Assembly: GCA_964564695.1 (NCBI GenBank)
Contig: CAZMCC010000003.1
Location: forward strand, 13,629-77,628
Source: CAZMCC01 sp964564695
Lineage (GTDB): Bacteria; Planctomycetota; Phycisphaerae; Phycisphaerales; UBA1924
Reading direction: 5' to 3'
Length of the DNA stretch: 64,000 nucleotides
The notes under the pieces were generated by a model. It ran no database searches. It was not told the origin of the DNA and saw only the letters and a program-made list of their open reading frames with translations. Positions 41,561 through 52,232 of this stretch are shown here, one piece after another. How positions within the stretch are numbered: the first letter of the stretch is position 1; each line of letters opens with the position of its first letter. Made by a program: the position numbers and the translations under genes.

Positions 41561-41839
41561 ATGGCGACGATGCGTTCCACGACGTTGCCCGCTCGCCAGA
41601 CCCGGCGGATGTGCCTGCACTGCGGGTACCGGGGGCGCGAGCTGCAGTCCCCGGGGTGGGACCGCGTGGCCCATTGCCCGAGCTGCCAGGGCGATCTGTA
41701 TACGCGGACGCCGATGACGTATGCGCAGATGGAGGGGCTGGACGAGGTTGATGCGCGGCCGCGGGCGGTGGTGCGGCGCGAGGTGGCGCGGTGGGGGTGG
41801 TTGCGCCGGCTGGTGGCGTGGCTGCTGCGGCGGCGGTAG
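41561..41839 (+). CDS. small zinc-ribbon protein
   Basis: The 92-residue protein has two CxxC knuckles: MCLHCGYRG and HCPSCQGDL, spaced like a zinc ribbon. The C-terminus is strongly basic and aromatic (ARWGWLRRLVAWLLRRR). An ATG at 41570 is an alternative start. It is 48 bases before the asparagine synthetase on the same strand. It could bind nucleic acid or membrane surfaces; there is no further indication of role. Confidence 0.7.
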   Translation: MATMRSTTLPARQTRRMCLHCGYRGRELQSPGWDRVAHCPSCQGDLYTRTPMTYAQMEGLDEVDARPRAVVRREVARWGWLRRLVAWLLRRR

Positions 41840-41887
41840 AGGACCGAGAATCCGGACATGGGTCTGTCGCCGCTACGCTGATCGCCG

Positions 41888-43816
41888 ATGTGCGGGATCG
41901 CGGGCATTCTGAGAAGGTATGAGCGCGGGGCGGCGGTACCGCCCGCCGAGGTTGCGATTCCCAAGGCGTGGCTTGACGCGCTCGACGCGGGGATCGCTCA
42001 TCGCGGGCCGGACGGGCGCGGCGTCTTTCGCGGGCGGTCGATCGCGGCGGACGGCGCGACGGTGGATGTCGCACTCGTGCATCGGCGGCTGAGCATCCTG
42101 GACCACTCCGGCGGGGCGCAGCCGATGGTGGGGTGCCGCGAGCGGGGGCCGGGCGAGATCGCCGTTGTGTTCAACGGGTGCATCTACAACCACCGCGAGC
42201 TGCGGCGCGAGCTGATGGGGCTCGGGCACCGGTTTGAGAGCGATCACAGCGATACCGAGGTGCTGGTTCACGGGACACGGCAGTGGGGGGGTGGGCTGGC
42301 GCGAAAGCTCGATGGGATGTTTGCGTACGCCGCGTGGGACGCGGCGAAGGGATCGCTCGTGCTGGCGCGCGACCAAGCGGGGGAAAAGCCCCTGTATGAA
42401 CTGTGGCTCGCCGAGGACACGTTGGCGTTTGCGAGTTCGATGCCTTCGCTGGTTTCGTGCGCGCGGGAAGCGGGCGTGCCGCTGACGATCTCGCCGCGCG
42501 GGGCGCTGATGTGGCTGAAGCACGGGTATTGGCGGTCGTCGCCGCTGATGAGCGCCGAGGTGCCGCCGGGTTCTGTGTGCGTGCTCGGGCCGGGTGAACT
42601 GGGGCCGGAGTATGAGGCAGGCCGGCATCGGGGCGAACTGATCGATCCGCGGCCGCGGATGGGGGCGCCGACAGTGCCGATTGATGAGAACGAGACGCTC
42701 GCGATGCTCGAGCGGGCTGTCGCGTCACGGCTCGAGGCCGACGTGCCGATCGGGTGCTTCCTGTCGGGGGGCGTGGATTCGTCGGTGGTGGCGGCCCTGG
42801 CTCAGCGGGCGATGAAGAAGGGTGGGCGGACGCTCAAGACGTTCACGGTGCGGATGCCCGATGCGCGGATGGATGAGACGCCGTATGCGGATGCGGTGGC
42901 GGAACACCTGGGGACGGAGCACGCGGTGCTGGATTGCCGCGTGACGGGGGCGGAGGATCTTGTGAAGCTTGTCGAGCAGCTCGGGCTGCCGTTCGGGGAT
43001 TCGTCGATCCTGCCGACGCATTGGGTGAGTGCGGCGGCGCGGGAGCATGTCACCGTGGCGCTGGGGGGTGATGGGGGGGATGAGCTGTTTGGCGGGTACA
43101 ACCGGTATCGGGTGAATGCGTTGATGCACCGGCTGCGTGGGCCGTTGCGGGCGGCGCGGGCGCTGCCGGCGTGGGCGATCAAGCCGCTGGGGGGGAACCT
43201 GGCGCGGGTCGCGACGGCGGCGCGGCATCACGGGTACGACGACATTCTGACGATCTTCCGGACGCCGCAGCTCGAACGGCTGTTGGGCCAGAGTTTTGTC
43301 GACGAGATGCTGCACGGTGCGTACGCGCAGCGGAATGTGGGCGGCGACGCGCGCCGTGACGACTTTGATGTGTACCTGCCGTTGGACCTCATGCGGAAGG
43401 TAGACACGGCGGCGATGGCCGTGGCGCTCGAGGTGCGGGCGCCGATGCTGGCGAAGGAGCTGGTGGGGGCGGCGTTGTCGGCGTCGCTCGCGGATGTCGA
43501 GGCGGGGGAGGGGCGCAAGGGGTTGTTGCGGAAGATCGCGCGGACGTTGGTGCCGGCGCATGTGATCGATCGGAAGAAGATGGGGTTCGGGGTGCCGATC
43601 GGGAAGTGGTTCCGGGAGGACTTCGCGGGGCTGGGGGGGTTGATGCAGGATCGGCTGGGGAGTGCGGAGCCGTTCCCGGGGGTGCCGCTGGAGTTTGATC
43701 GGGCGGAGCTGGGGCGGATCGTGGATGACCACATGAGCGGGCGGCGGGATCATGCGCAACGGCTGTTTGCGCTGGTGAGTTTGTCGGTGTGGGCGGAATG
43801 GTTGAAGAGGGGATAA
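41888..43816 (+). CDS. asnB: asparagine synthetase (glutamine-hydrolysing)
   Basis: The 642-residue enzyme transfers ammonia from glutamine to aspartate with ATP. The glutaminase domain begins MCGIAGILRR with the catalytic Cys2, and has IAHRGPDGRG, LVHRRLSILD and VVFNGCIYNH. The synthetase domain has the PP-loop FLSGGVDSSVVAAL, GGDGGDELFGGYNRY and the IDRKKMGFGVPIGKWFR element. The layout is that of the AsnB family used for free asparagine or for amidating cell-surface sugars or peptides. The glycosyltransferase gene directly downstream suggests the latter may apply. A second AsnB is at 54064. Confidence 0.92.
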   Translation: MCGIAGILRRYERGAAVPPAEVAIPKAWLDALDAGIAHRGPDGRGVFRGRSIAADGATVDVALVHRRLSILDHSGGAQPMVGCRERGPGEIAVVFNGCIYNHRELRRELMGLGHRFESDHSDTEVLVHGTRQWGGGLARKLDGMFAYAAWDAAKGSLVLARDQAGEKPLYELWLAEDTLAFASSMPSLVSCAREAGVPLTISPRGALMWLKHGYWRSSPLMSAEVPPGSVCVLGPGELGPEYEAGRHRGELIDPRPRMGAPTVPIDENETLAMLERAVASRLEADVPIGCFLSGGVDSSVVAALAQRAMKKGGRTLKTFTVRMPDARMDETPYADAVAEHLGTEHAVLDCRVTGAEDLVKLVEQLGLPFGDSSILPTHWVSAAAREHVTVALGGDGGDELFGGYNRYRVNALMHRLRGPLRAARALPAWAIKPLGGNLARVATAARHHGYDDILTIFRTPQLERLLGQSFVDEMLHGAYAQRNVGGDARRDDFDVYLPLDLMRKVDTAAMAVALEVRAPMLAKELVGAALSASLADVEAGEGRKGLLRKIARTLVPAHVIDRKKMGFGVPIGKWFREDFAGLGGLMQDRLGSAEPFPGVPLEFDRAELGRIVDDHMSGRRDHAQRLFALVSLSVWAEWLKRG

Positions 43817-43902
43817 TCCGAGCCTCCCCCCCGCCCCGCGCGAGCGGGAGGTCTTGTGCGCACGGTTGTCGAACACCCCTCGCTTGCGCGAGGGGCTCGG
43901 AT
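43816..43902. repeat. palindromic repeat family C, copy 2 (diverged)
   Basis: ATCCGAGCCTCCC, GCGCGAGCGGGAGG on the left and CCCCTCGCTTGCGCGAGGGG, CTCGGATC on the right. The outer ATCCGAGC and GCTCGGAT still pair; the inner parts have diverged from copy 1 at 36233. It lies between asnB and the glycosyltransferase gene. Confidence 0.75.
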
Positions 43903-43908
43903 CAGAAG

Positions 43909-44823
43909 ATGTCCCGGCCCTTCCTGCTCATTCCCACGCACACGACGCGGCACCTGGCGTGCTGCCTGGCGTCGCTGGCGCACCAGGTGCGGGTGCCGGA
44001 GGCGGTGGTTGTGACGTGCGACACGGATGATCCGGCGATCGGGGCGCTGCTCGATGAGTGGTGGCCGAGAGTGGTTGGGTGGATGAAAGGGAAGTCTGAG
44101 CCGCGGCTGCTGCACACGTTTCGGGCGCACCAGGGGCGGGCGCAACTGAACCAGGTGCGGAACAACGGCCTGCGGGCCTTGCGCGACCACGCGGGGATCG
44201 GGGCCGATGACGTCGTCGTGGTGCTCGATGGGGACACGATGCTGGCGGCCGATGCGCTCGAGAAGCACGCGGCTCTTGCGACCGGGGGCGCCGAGCTGAT
44301 CATTCCGTACCGGTTCATGATTGACGAGCAGGTGACGCCGAGCGTGAGCGCGGACGAGGTGCTCGCGGGCGGGGTGCCGCGGGGGAAGATCGTGACGCCG
44401 GAGATGGAGAAGGACCTCGCGTCACGCGATCGGCGGTATCGGCGGAACTTGTGGCTGGCGCGGTGGGGGGGGTGGGGGCTGACCAAGCCGCACAAGCCGA
44501 AGCTCATCGGGGGGCATCACGCGGTGAAGTTCGGGACGCTGCAGCGGGTGAACGGGTTTGATGAGGAGTACGTGGGGTATCGGTTCAACGACGATGATCT
44601 ATCGCGAAGGCTGCGGCTGGCACGGCCGCGGGTGAAGACGGCGATCGCGGTGAAGGAGATCGAGGCGTATCACCTGTGGCACACGGTGCGGGCGCCGGAC
44701 CGGTTGCAGGATGCGCCGGGGTATGCGCGGTGGTCGCGACGCGACCTGCCGGTGCGGTGCGCGATGGGGATTGAGAATGGGTTGGGGCAGCCGGTGCCGG
44801 GGGTGCGGGAGGTGAAGGCGTAG
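43909..44823 (+). CDS. GT2-like glycosyltransferase
   Basis: The 304-residue protein starts MSRPFLLIPTHTTRHLACCL and has the GT-A nucleotide-sugar pattern: PEAVVVTCDTDDPAIGALLD, NQVRNNGLRAL, VVVVLDGDTMLAADALE and later GFDEEYVGYRFNDDDLSRRL, equivalent to the family DxD and ED-D motifs. No membrane segments are present. The donor and acceptor are unknown. It follows asnB after a repeat-bearing gap of 92 bases and may share its transcript. Confidence 0.8.
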   Translation: MSRPFLLIPTHTTRHLACCLASLAHQVRVPEAVVVTCDTDDPAIGALLDEWWPRVVGWMKGKSEPRLLHTFRAHQGRAQLNQVRNNGLRALRDHAGIGADDVVVVLDGDTMLAADALEKHAALATGGAELIIPYRFMIDEQVTPSVSADEVLAGGVPRGKIVTPEMEKDLASRDRRYRRNLWLARWGGWGLTKPHKPKLIGGHHAVKFGTLQRVNGFDEEYVGYRFNDDDLSRRLRLARPRVKTAIAVKEIEAYHLWHTVRAPDRLQDAPGYARWSRRDLPVRCAMGIENGLGQPVPGVREVKA

Positions 44824-44825
44824 GA

Positions 44826-44849
44826 CCCGGCGGACAAAGCTCCGCCGGG
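44826..44849. repeat. palindromic repeat family A, copy 6
   Basis: CCCGGCGGA, six bases, TCCGCCGGG, in the 35-base gap between the convergent glycosyltransferase and metF genes. Confidence 0.8.
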
Positions 44850-44858
44850 GCACCCGGA

Positions 44859-45818
44859 CTAGGCCGGCATTGTCCACACCCCGCCGGCGGCGCCGCTGAC
44901 GGGGCCGCGGGAGTCTTTGACGCCGAGGTCGCGGTAGACCTCGCGGGTCGCGGTGGAGCGGTTGAGGGTGTAGAAGTGCAGGCCGCGGACGCGGTGGTCG
45001 AGCAGGTCGCGGCACTGTTCGGTGGCCCAGTGGATGCCGACGCGGCGGATGGAGTCGGCGTCGCCGCCGGTGCGGTTGATGGCGCGCATGAGCGGGGCGG
45101 GGAAGCGGCAGCCCAGCGCGAAGTCGGCCATGCTCATCATGCCCTTGAGGCTGGTGATGGGCATGATGCCGGCGATGATCGGGACGGCGATGCCCACGAG
45201 CGAGCAGCGGTCGCGGAAGTCGTAGAAGTCGCGGTTGTCGAAGAAGAGCTGGGTGCAGATGTAGTCGGCGCCGGCGTCGACCTTGGCCTTGAGCAGGTCG
45301 AGCTCACGGACGCGGTTGGGCGTGCTCGGGTGGCCTTCGGGATAGCCGGCGACGCCGATGCCGAAGCCGCGGGGGTCGGGGTGCAGGCCCTTGGCTTTCG
45401 TCTCGTTGAACTTCTTGATGTGGCGGACGAGGTCGGCGGCGTAGTGGAACGCGTCCTTTGACCGGTCGTGGCCGGCGAGGCTCTTGGGGACGTCGCCGCC
45501 GAGGGCGAGGATGTTGGTGATGCCGGCGCGGGCGTAGCGCTCGAGGACGGCGTTGATCTCGGCCTCGGTGTGGCAGACGCAGGTGAGGTGCGGGACGGGC
45601 TCGAGGGTGGACTCGTTCTTGAGCTTGACGACAAGGTCGTTGGTGAGGTCGCGGGTGGAGCCGCCGGCGCCGTAGGTGATGGAGACGAAGTGGGGGCGCA
45701 GGGCCTCGAGCTCGCGCATGGAGGCGTAGAGAGCCTGGGCGGCTTCCGGCGTCTTGGGCGGGAAGAACTCGAAGCTGAAGGCCGTGGGCGTCTGGTTGAA
45801 GATGTCTTGGGCGTGCAT
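44859..45818 (-). CDS. metF: 5,10-methylenetetrahydrofolate reductase
   Basis: The 319-residue flavoprotein supplies methyl-tetrahydrofolate for methionine synthesis. Family marks are FSFEFFPPKTPEAAQALYAS (13-32) with Glu17, FVSITYGAGGSTRDLT, HLTCVCHTEAEIN, NILALGGDVPKS, GVAGYPEGHP, DAGADYICTQLFFDN and PIIAGIMPITSLKGM. Length is normal. With ahcY and its regulator 4 kb away it points to active methyl-cycle metabolism. The gene upstream (antiporter) is on the same strand with a 13-base gap. Confidence 0.95.
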   Translation of the reverse strand: MHAQDIFNQTPTAFSFEFFPPKTPEAAQALYASMRELEALRPHFVSITYGAGGSTRDLTNDLVVKLKNESTLEPVPHLTCVCHTEAEINAVLERYARAGITNILALGGDVPKSLAGHDRSKDAFHYAADLVRHIKKFNETKAKGLHPDPRGFGIGVAGYPEGHPSTPNRVRELDLLKAKVDAGADYICTQLFFDNRDFYDFRDRCSLVGIAVPIIAGIMPITSLKGMMSMADFALGCRFPAPLMRAINRTGGDADSIRRVGIHWATEQCRDLLDHRVRGLHFYTLNRSTATREVYRDLGVKDSRGPVSGAAGGVWTMPA

Positions 45819-45831
45819 GCGGGTAGCGGGA

Positions 45832-47133
45832 TTATCGGGACTCTACGCCGTGGGCTTGAGCGGGTTCGGCGGGGAGGAGCGAGGGGTGTGCGGGGGGCGG
45901 TGGTTCGGCGATGAGCCGCTTGATGAACGCGATGAAGACGCCGGTGAGGAGCAGGTTGAGGGCGAGGGAGACGACGGCGATGGTGAGGGCGGGGCCGCCG
46001 ATGCCGTAGCCGATGGCGACGACGAGGACGCCGGCCCCGACCTCGCCTCGGGGCCACATGCCGATGGCCAGAGCGAGGCGGTGGCGGAGGGGGGCCTCGC
46101 GCCGGTAGCAGAGGGCGGGGAGCATTTTGCCGAGGTTCGAGAGCACGGTGATGACGAGCACGTGGACCGCGATCATGGTCCAGCTCATGGGGGCGATGGT
46201 GTTGAGGCCGCCGTGGATCGGGGCGTCGGCGGGCTCCTGGTGGCCGGCGCCGAGCAGGGGCATGGAGAGGCCGACGAGGACCATGAAGAGGGCGGAGATG
46301 ATGGTGGAGGCGAGGGCTTCGGAGCGTTCGATGGGGTTGGGTGGGCGCGGCCCGGGCTCGGGGTCGGCCATGTCGGGGTCGCCGCCGCAGGCGGGCTCGT
46401 GGTGCTTGAGGATGCAGCCCAGCGCGAAGGCGGGGAGGAGGACCTCAATGTGGACGGGGACGGCCTTGTCGATGTGGAGGCTCAAGTAGCGAATGACCTC
46501 GCACGCGGCGACGATTGCGGCGCCGTAGGCGAGAACCGCGTACCAGCGCGTGGGGGCGCGGAGGCGGTGCATGAAGCGCCAGGCGAGAGCGAGCTGGACG
46601 GCCATGATGACCACGACCACGCCGAGCTGCCACTTGGCGCCCACCAGCAGCATCTTGAGCGGGATCATGAGCAGGACGGTGACGAGGTCGTCGAAGATGG
46701 CCAGGACGCGGGCCTTGCGGAAGAGCCAGGTGGCCGCGAGCCCGCCCGCGGCGAGCATGCTGAAGAGCACGCCCGCGGAGGTGGGGGCGGCGAAGAGGCC
46801 CGCGAGCAGCGAGCCCTCGATCGACGCGGCGGTCCAGCGGTGCTCGCGGGGGATGAGGACGAAGATGAAGTAGGCGGTGACGAAGAGCCAGGGGAGGGTG
46901 GCGGCGGTGGTGGCGACGCTCGCGTCCCAGGCGTACTTGCGGGGGTTCCGCTTGTCGATCTCGAACTCGAGGCCGACGTGGATCATGATGAAGGCGAGGC
47001 ACAGGACGGTGGCGAGGTGGACGGCGTGCGAGTACGCCCCGTGCGCGTCGCCTTCCCCCAGCAGCGTCGGCACCACCTGCGAGCCCACGAGCCCGAGGAT
47101 CAGCAGGATGGAGAAGACGAGGACTTTGCGCAC
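45832..47133 (-). CDS. CPA2-type cation:proton antiporter
   Basis: The 433-residue polytopic protein has about 12 hydrophobic segments and the antiporter hallmarks: an early FIMIHVGLEFEID, LAGLFAAPTSAGVLFSML and the paired acidic IFDDLVTVLLMIPL motif in the core helix. The C-terminal part has MWPRGEVGAGVLVVAIGYG. Cytoplasmic regulatory domains (TrkA-N) are absent. The ion, Na+ or K+, cannot be assigned. The start is GTG at 47133. It probably forms a unit with metF downstream. Confidence 0.9.
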   Translation of the reverse strand: MRKVLVFSILLILGLVGSQVVPTLLGEGDAHGAYSHAVHLATVLCLAFIMIHVGLEFEIDKRNPRKYAWDASVATTAATLPWLFVTAYFIFVLIPREHRWTAASIEGSLLAGLFAAPTSAGVLFSMLAAGGLAATWLFRKARVLAIFDDLVTVLLMIPLKMLLVGAKWQLGVVVVIMAVQLALAWRFMHRLRAPTRWYAVLAYGAAIVAACEVIRYLSLHIDKAVPVHIEVLLPAFALGCILKHHEPACGGDPDMADPEPGPRPPNPIERSEALASTIISALFMVLVGLSMPLLGAGHQEPADAPIHGGLNTIAPMSWTMIAVHVLVITVLSNLGKMLPALCYRREAPLRHRLALAIGMWPRGEVGAGVLVVAIGYGIGGPALTIAVVSLALNLLLTGVFIAFIKRLIAEPPPPAHPSLLPAEPAQAHGVESR

Positions 47134-47210
47134 GCGGGGAGACTCGCCGTGGGAGGAGGGGGAGGGAAGCGAGCGACGCTAGGCGGTGCGGGGGTGGAGC
47201 AGGCGGTCCC

Positions 47211-47250
47211 AAAAAGCAAGCCACCCCGGCGCGCTCGGCGCCGGGGTGGC
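47211..47250 (-). terminator. strong terminator of the decayed FG-GAP gene
   Basis: A perfect 13-bp stem (GCCACCCCGGCGC and its complement, 47220-47250) with a 5-base loop. On the minus strand it is followed by TTGCTTTTTGGG. It lies 46 bases after the pseudogene end. Confidence 0.85.
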
Positions 47251-47296
47251 CTGGTGGACAATGCGTCGGGGCCCGCTCGGTGCGGGTTCGCGGTGC

Positions 47297-49253
47297 TCAG
47301 TTCGGGCAGACGAGCTGGTCTTCGAACCAGGAGTTGATGAACTCGCCGACGTCGGTGGAGTTGACGATGCCGTCGTCGTTCCAGTCGGCGCGGCAGCACA
47401 TCGGCGTGATGTTGAGGATGACCCTGACGTTCTCGGCGTCGTCGTCGCTGACCGCGAGCAGGTCGAGGTCCCCGTCTCCGTCGAAGTCGACGAGCGTAAC
47501 GGGCCCTTCGGTCGAGACCTTGAGGTCGATCAGCGATCCAAACGTTCCGTTGCCGTTGTTGCGGCGCAGGAACATCGTGCCGGAGTTGGCGATCGTCGAG
47601 GTCGGCAACATCGAACGAGGACGATTGGGTCGGGATGGCAAAGTTCGTCGCAGCGCCGAAGGTCCCGTTGCCGTTGTTGCGCAGGACGCTTACCTGGACG
47701 GTCCCCATGACATGAACAGTGAGGTCGCCGTCGCCGTCGCCGTCGATATCGCCGGGGAAGACCTCGGAGGCGTACGGGCCCGCGGCATGCAGGACCGCCG
47801 GGGCAAAGGCTCCGGCGCCGGTGTTGATCAGGACGGACACCTGCCCGGTGTCCGCCCCACTCGAGACCGCAAGGTCGAGATCGCCGTCGGCGTCGAGATC
47901 GGCCGCGGCCGCATACGCCGGACCGTCGCCGACCGTGTAGCGGACCTCGGGGGTGAACGTACCGCCGCCCGCACTCGTCAGCACACTTACCGAGTCGTCG
48001 GCCGGGTTCACGACCGCCGCGTCCGCGAGGGCGTCCCCGTTGAGATCAGCGACCGCGGTCGTTTGCGAGTCGCCCGCCAAGGTGGTGGTCTGCGCGGTCC
48101 CCAGCGCGATCGACATCGGGTTGAAGACGATCTTGACGCCGTTGCCGGGCTCGTCTGTCGCGACGATGTCGAGGGTGCCGCTCGCGTCGAGATCGGCGAA
48201 GGCGAATCCTGCCCCGAGGACGGTGAGGTACCCGGCCCGGCGAGCGAACGCGCCGGAGCCGCCGTTGAGGTACAGGGCAGTGGTCCCGGCGCCAACGACG
48301 AGGTCGCGTCATTGTCGGCGTCGAGGTCGGCAAAGCCGATGAAGAAGGCGTTTTCCAGATCGGTAAACGTCGGTCCCAGGGTGAACACGCCCTGGCCGTT
48401 GTTGAGGAACAGGTAGGTAGAGCTTCGTCGGTACCACGGAGTTCCGTCCGGTGGCGGCGAGGTCGAGATCGCCGTCGCCGTCGACATCCGCGAGGTCCAC
48501 GTCGGTCGAGGCCGAGACCGTGTGCGTCGCCGCCAGCGTGAACGACGCGGCGCCCGAGTTGGCCCAGATGAGCACTCCGCCGGGGCCGCCGGCCTGCACG
48601 GCGTCGAGATCACCATCGGCGTCGATGTCGGCGAGGTCGATGCGCCAGGCGTTCTTGTTGGCGCCGAAGGGAATGGGCGCACCAAAGGTGCCGTTGCCGC
48701 CATTGAGCAGGATGTTGAGCGCGGCGTTCAGGCTGCTGTCGGCGATCGCCACGTCGATGTCGCCGTCGGCGTCGAGATCACCCAGCGCCACGGCCCGGGG
48801 GGTCGGACCGGCGGGGTAGTTGACTGTCGCCGCGAAGGTGCCGTTGCCGTTGTTCAGAAGCACGCTCGCGCTGTGCCCGGTCTCGTTCGCGACCACGGCG
48901 TCGAGGTCCTTGTCGGCGTCGAGGTCGGCGAGCGCGACGTCCCACGCGAGCGCCTGGCAGGGGTAAACGACCGGGGGCGCGTAGACCCCGCCGCCGGTGT
49001 TGATGAGGACTCACATGTTGGCGGCGTACATGTTCGCGACGGCGAGGTCGAGGTCGCCGTCGCCGTCGAGGTCGCCGGCCGCCACCGACATGGGGTGCCG
49101 GTCGGGCTGCATGACCGAGGCGAACGCCGCCGCTCTCATAGGGGGAAAGTCAGGGCATTGGGCCGAGCACGTGGCGGCGGCGGCAACGACCAACACGCAC
49201 CGGGCCGCGCAGCGAGCGAGCGTCCGGTGTTAGACGGCAGGGGAACCTTTCAT
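47297..49253 (-). pseudogene. decayed FG-GAP/VCBS repeat secreted protein with dockerin-like tail
   Basis: On the minus strand GGGAGGT and ATG at 49253 start MKGSPAV, then an in-frame TAA, then a clear signal peptide (CVLVVAAAATCSAQC). FG-GAP repeats follow (GDLDGDGDLDLAVAN, LINTGGGVYAPP, LLNNGNGTFAATVNYPAG). They are interrupted by a TGA after NMYAANM, a duplicated CTAC near 48415-48425, a lost base near 48305 and a short deletion near 47612. The tail is ADWNDDGIVNSTDVGEFINS and WFEDQLVCPN, a dockerin-like surface module. The remaining frames add up to a beta-propeller of several blades. Several independent lesions show long loss of function. Confidence 0.9.
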
Positions 49254-49412
49254 GCGATACCTCCCACAGAGGGCTTGCGGCTTTCAAAGAACTTGAAAGC
49301 CGTCCAAATCGGGCAGCGCCGAGAAACACTGCCGAGAGAGGGTACGCGAGGGCTCGCGGTCGAGTTCCGCCAGCACGGGCCGTGCCGCCGACGAACGCTT
49401 GGAAGCCAACGA

Positions 49413-49447
49413 CAACGCACGCCCGGGCCGAGCCCGGGCGTGCGTTG
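49413..49447 (-). terminator. terminator-like hairpin after ahcY
   Basis: A perfect 16-bp stem (CAACGCACGCCCGGGC and its complement) with a 3-base loop. It lies 42 bases after the ahcY stop. The minus-strand T content after the stem is modest, so efficiency is uncertain. Confidence 0.65.
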
Positions 49448-49488
49448 GTAAGGTCTTGGGATTGCGAGGGTTGATCAGTACCGGCGGA

Positions 49489-51021
<1,533 letters not shown>

Positions 51022-51040
51022 TTCGTTCTCCTGATTTCCT

Positions 51041-51072
51041 CCCTCTCCCTTCGGCTCTGCGAAGGGAGAGGG
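51041..51072. repeat. palindromic repeat family D, copy 2
   Basis: CCCTCTCCCTTCG and CGAAGGGAGAGGG, 13-bp arms with a 6-base loop, followed by CTGGGGTGAGGGC. The same trailer (GGGGTGAGGGC) follows copy 1 at 26811-26854. It lies in the ahcY leader, about 20 bases before the start. Confidence 0.75.
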
Positions 51073-51212
51073 CTGGGGTGAGGGCTTCTTGTCCTACTTC
51101 CTACTACTTCCTACTACTTCTTCTACTTCCTCTTCCTGCTTCTTCCTGCCTTCTGCATCGTCTTCATCGGTCCCCGCCAACCCTGCGCGTTCCCCGGCGT
51201 CCCCGTCCGTTC

Positions 51213-52166
51213 CTACCGCGCACGTTCCGCCGTCGCCACGAACAGCCCCGGCCCCTTGGCCTGGGGGTCGCTGGGCAGCGCCGTGACCCGCCCCCCGCTC
51301 AATCCCGCCGCCCCGAGCATTCCGGCGATCCCCTCGGGCGAGAACCCCAGCCACCGATGCCCCATGGTGTGCCGATAGGTCTCGCGGTCGTGGGTGAGCA
51401 TGTCGACGATGACGACCCGCCCCCCGGGGCGCGTGATCCGCGCGAGCTCCATCACCGCCTTGGCCGGGTCGGCGAGGTGGTGCATGACGAGCACGCAGAA
51501 GACCACGTCGGCGCTCGCGTCGGAGATCGCCAGCTCGGGCAGCTCGCCGACGACGAATTCGACGTTCTCCACTCCCGCGAGCCGCTTGCGGGCGGCCGCC
51601 AGCATCGCCGGGGAGAAGTCCGCCGCGATCACCCGCTTGACGAACGGCGCCACCAGCTCGGCGACGTTTCCCGTCCCGCAGCCGATGTCGGCCACCACGG
51701 CGTCCGAGGGCAGCAACGCCGCGAGCGCCTGGAGCGTGAACTTGTCCCCGAAAAGCCCGGACCGCACATCGTCCCACTCCCCGGCGACGCGCCCGAAGAA
51801 CCCTTGGCTGTCGTTGCGCCGCTCGGCGAGCACCGACGTCAGCCGGCGCGAGTCCTCGTCGAGCTCCGCCGACGCCGCGAGGTTGTCCCGGACCGTCACC
51901 CACAACGCCCGCGCGTCGGTGGGGAGGTCGTCAAGGACCATCCGGTAGAGCGCGGCCGTGCCCTCGGCCCGCTTGATGAGCCACCCGTCGTCGGCCAGGG
52001 TCTTGAGGTGCCGGCTCACCGTCGACTGCGGCAACTGGACAACCTGGGCAACCTCACCCACGGACAGCTCGGCCCGGTCGAGCACCCGGAGCATGCGGAC
52101 CCGCACCGGCTCGCTCAGGACGGCGAGGCGGTTCGAGATCGAGTTGAGGGGGGCGGCGTGCTTCAT
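51213..52166 (-). CDS. ArsR regulator fused to SAM-dependent methyltransferase (SahR-like)
   Basis: The 317-residue protein has an N-terminal ArsR winged helix (about 8-90: RLAVLSEPVRVRMLRVLDRA, VQLPQSTVSRHLKTLADDGW) and a C-terminal class I methyltransferase domain with VVADIGCGTGNVAEL and VVFCVLVMHHLADP. Fusions of this type next to ahcY regulate methyl-cycle genes in response to S-adenosylhomocysteine in other bacteria, so the methyltransferase domain may serve as a ligand sensor. The ATG at 52166 lies inside the dyad at 52162-52183, which implies direct autoregulation. Confidence 0.9.
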   Translation of the reverse strand: MKHAAPLNSISNRLAVLSEPVRVRMLRVLDRAELSVGEVAQVVQLPQSTVSRHLKTLADDGWLIKRAEGTAALYRMVLDDLPTDARALWVTVRDNLAASAELDEDSRRLTSVLAERRNDSQGFFGRVAGEWDDVRSGLFGDKFTLQALAALLPSDAVVADIGCGTGNVAELVAPFVKRVIAADFSPAMLAAARKRLAGVENVEFVVGELPELAISDASADVVFCVLVMHHLADPAKAVMELARITRPGGRVVIVDMLTHDRETYRHTMGHRWLGFSPEGIAGMLGAAGLSGGRVTALPSDPQAKGPGLFVATAERAR

Positions 52167-52210
52167 CCGTGTATGCGGATGAATGGTAGAATCGATCAGC
52201 CCCAAGTCAA
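52162..52210 (-). promoter_or_regulatory. promoter and operator of the ArsR-methyltransferase gene
   Basis: TTCATCCG (52162-52169) and CGGATGAA (52176-52183) form a perfect dyad with a 6-base spacer, overlapping the start codon. Just upstream a minus-strand promoter reads TTGACT (52205-52210), 16 bases, TACCAT (52183-52188). A repressor on the dyad would cover the transcription start region. Confidence 0.7.
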
Positions 52211-52232
52211 TCCACCAGCCAGCATACCAGCC

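Noticed and set aside
45754..47337. 527-codon + strand frame, Glu/Asp/Gly-rich
   Set aside because: It is antisense to the antiporter, whose frame has membrane helices and the DD motif.
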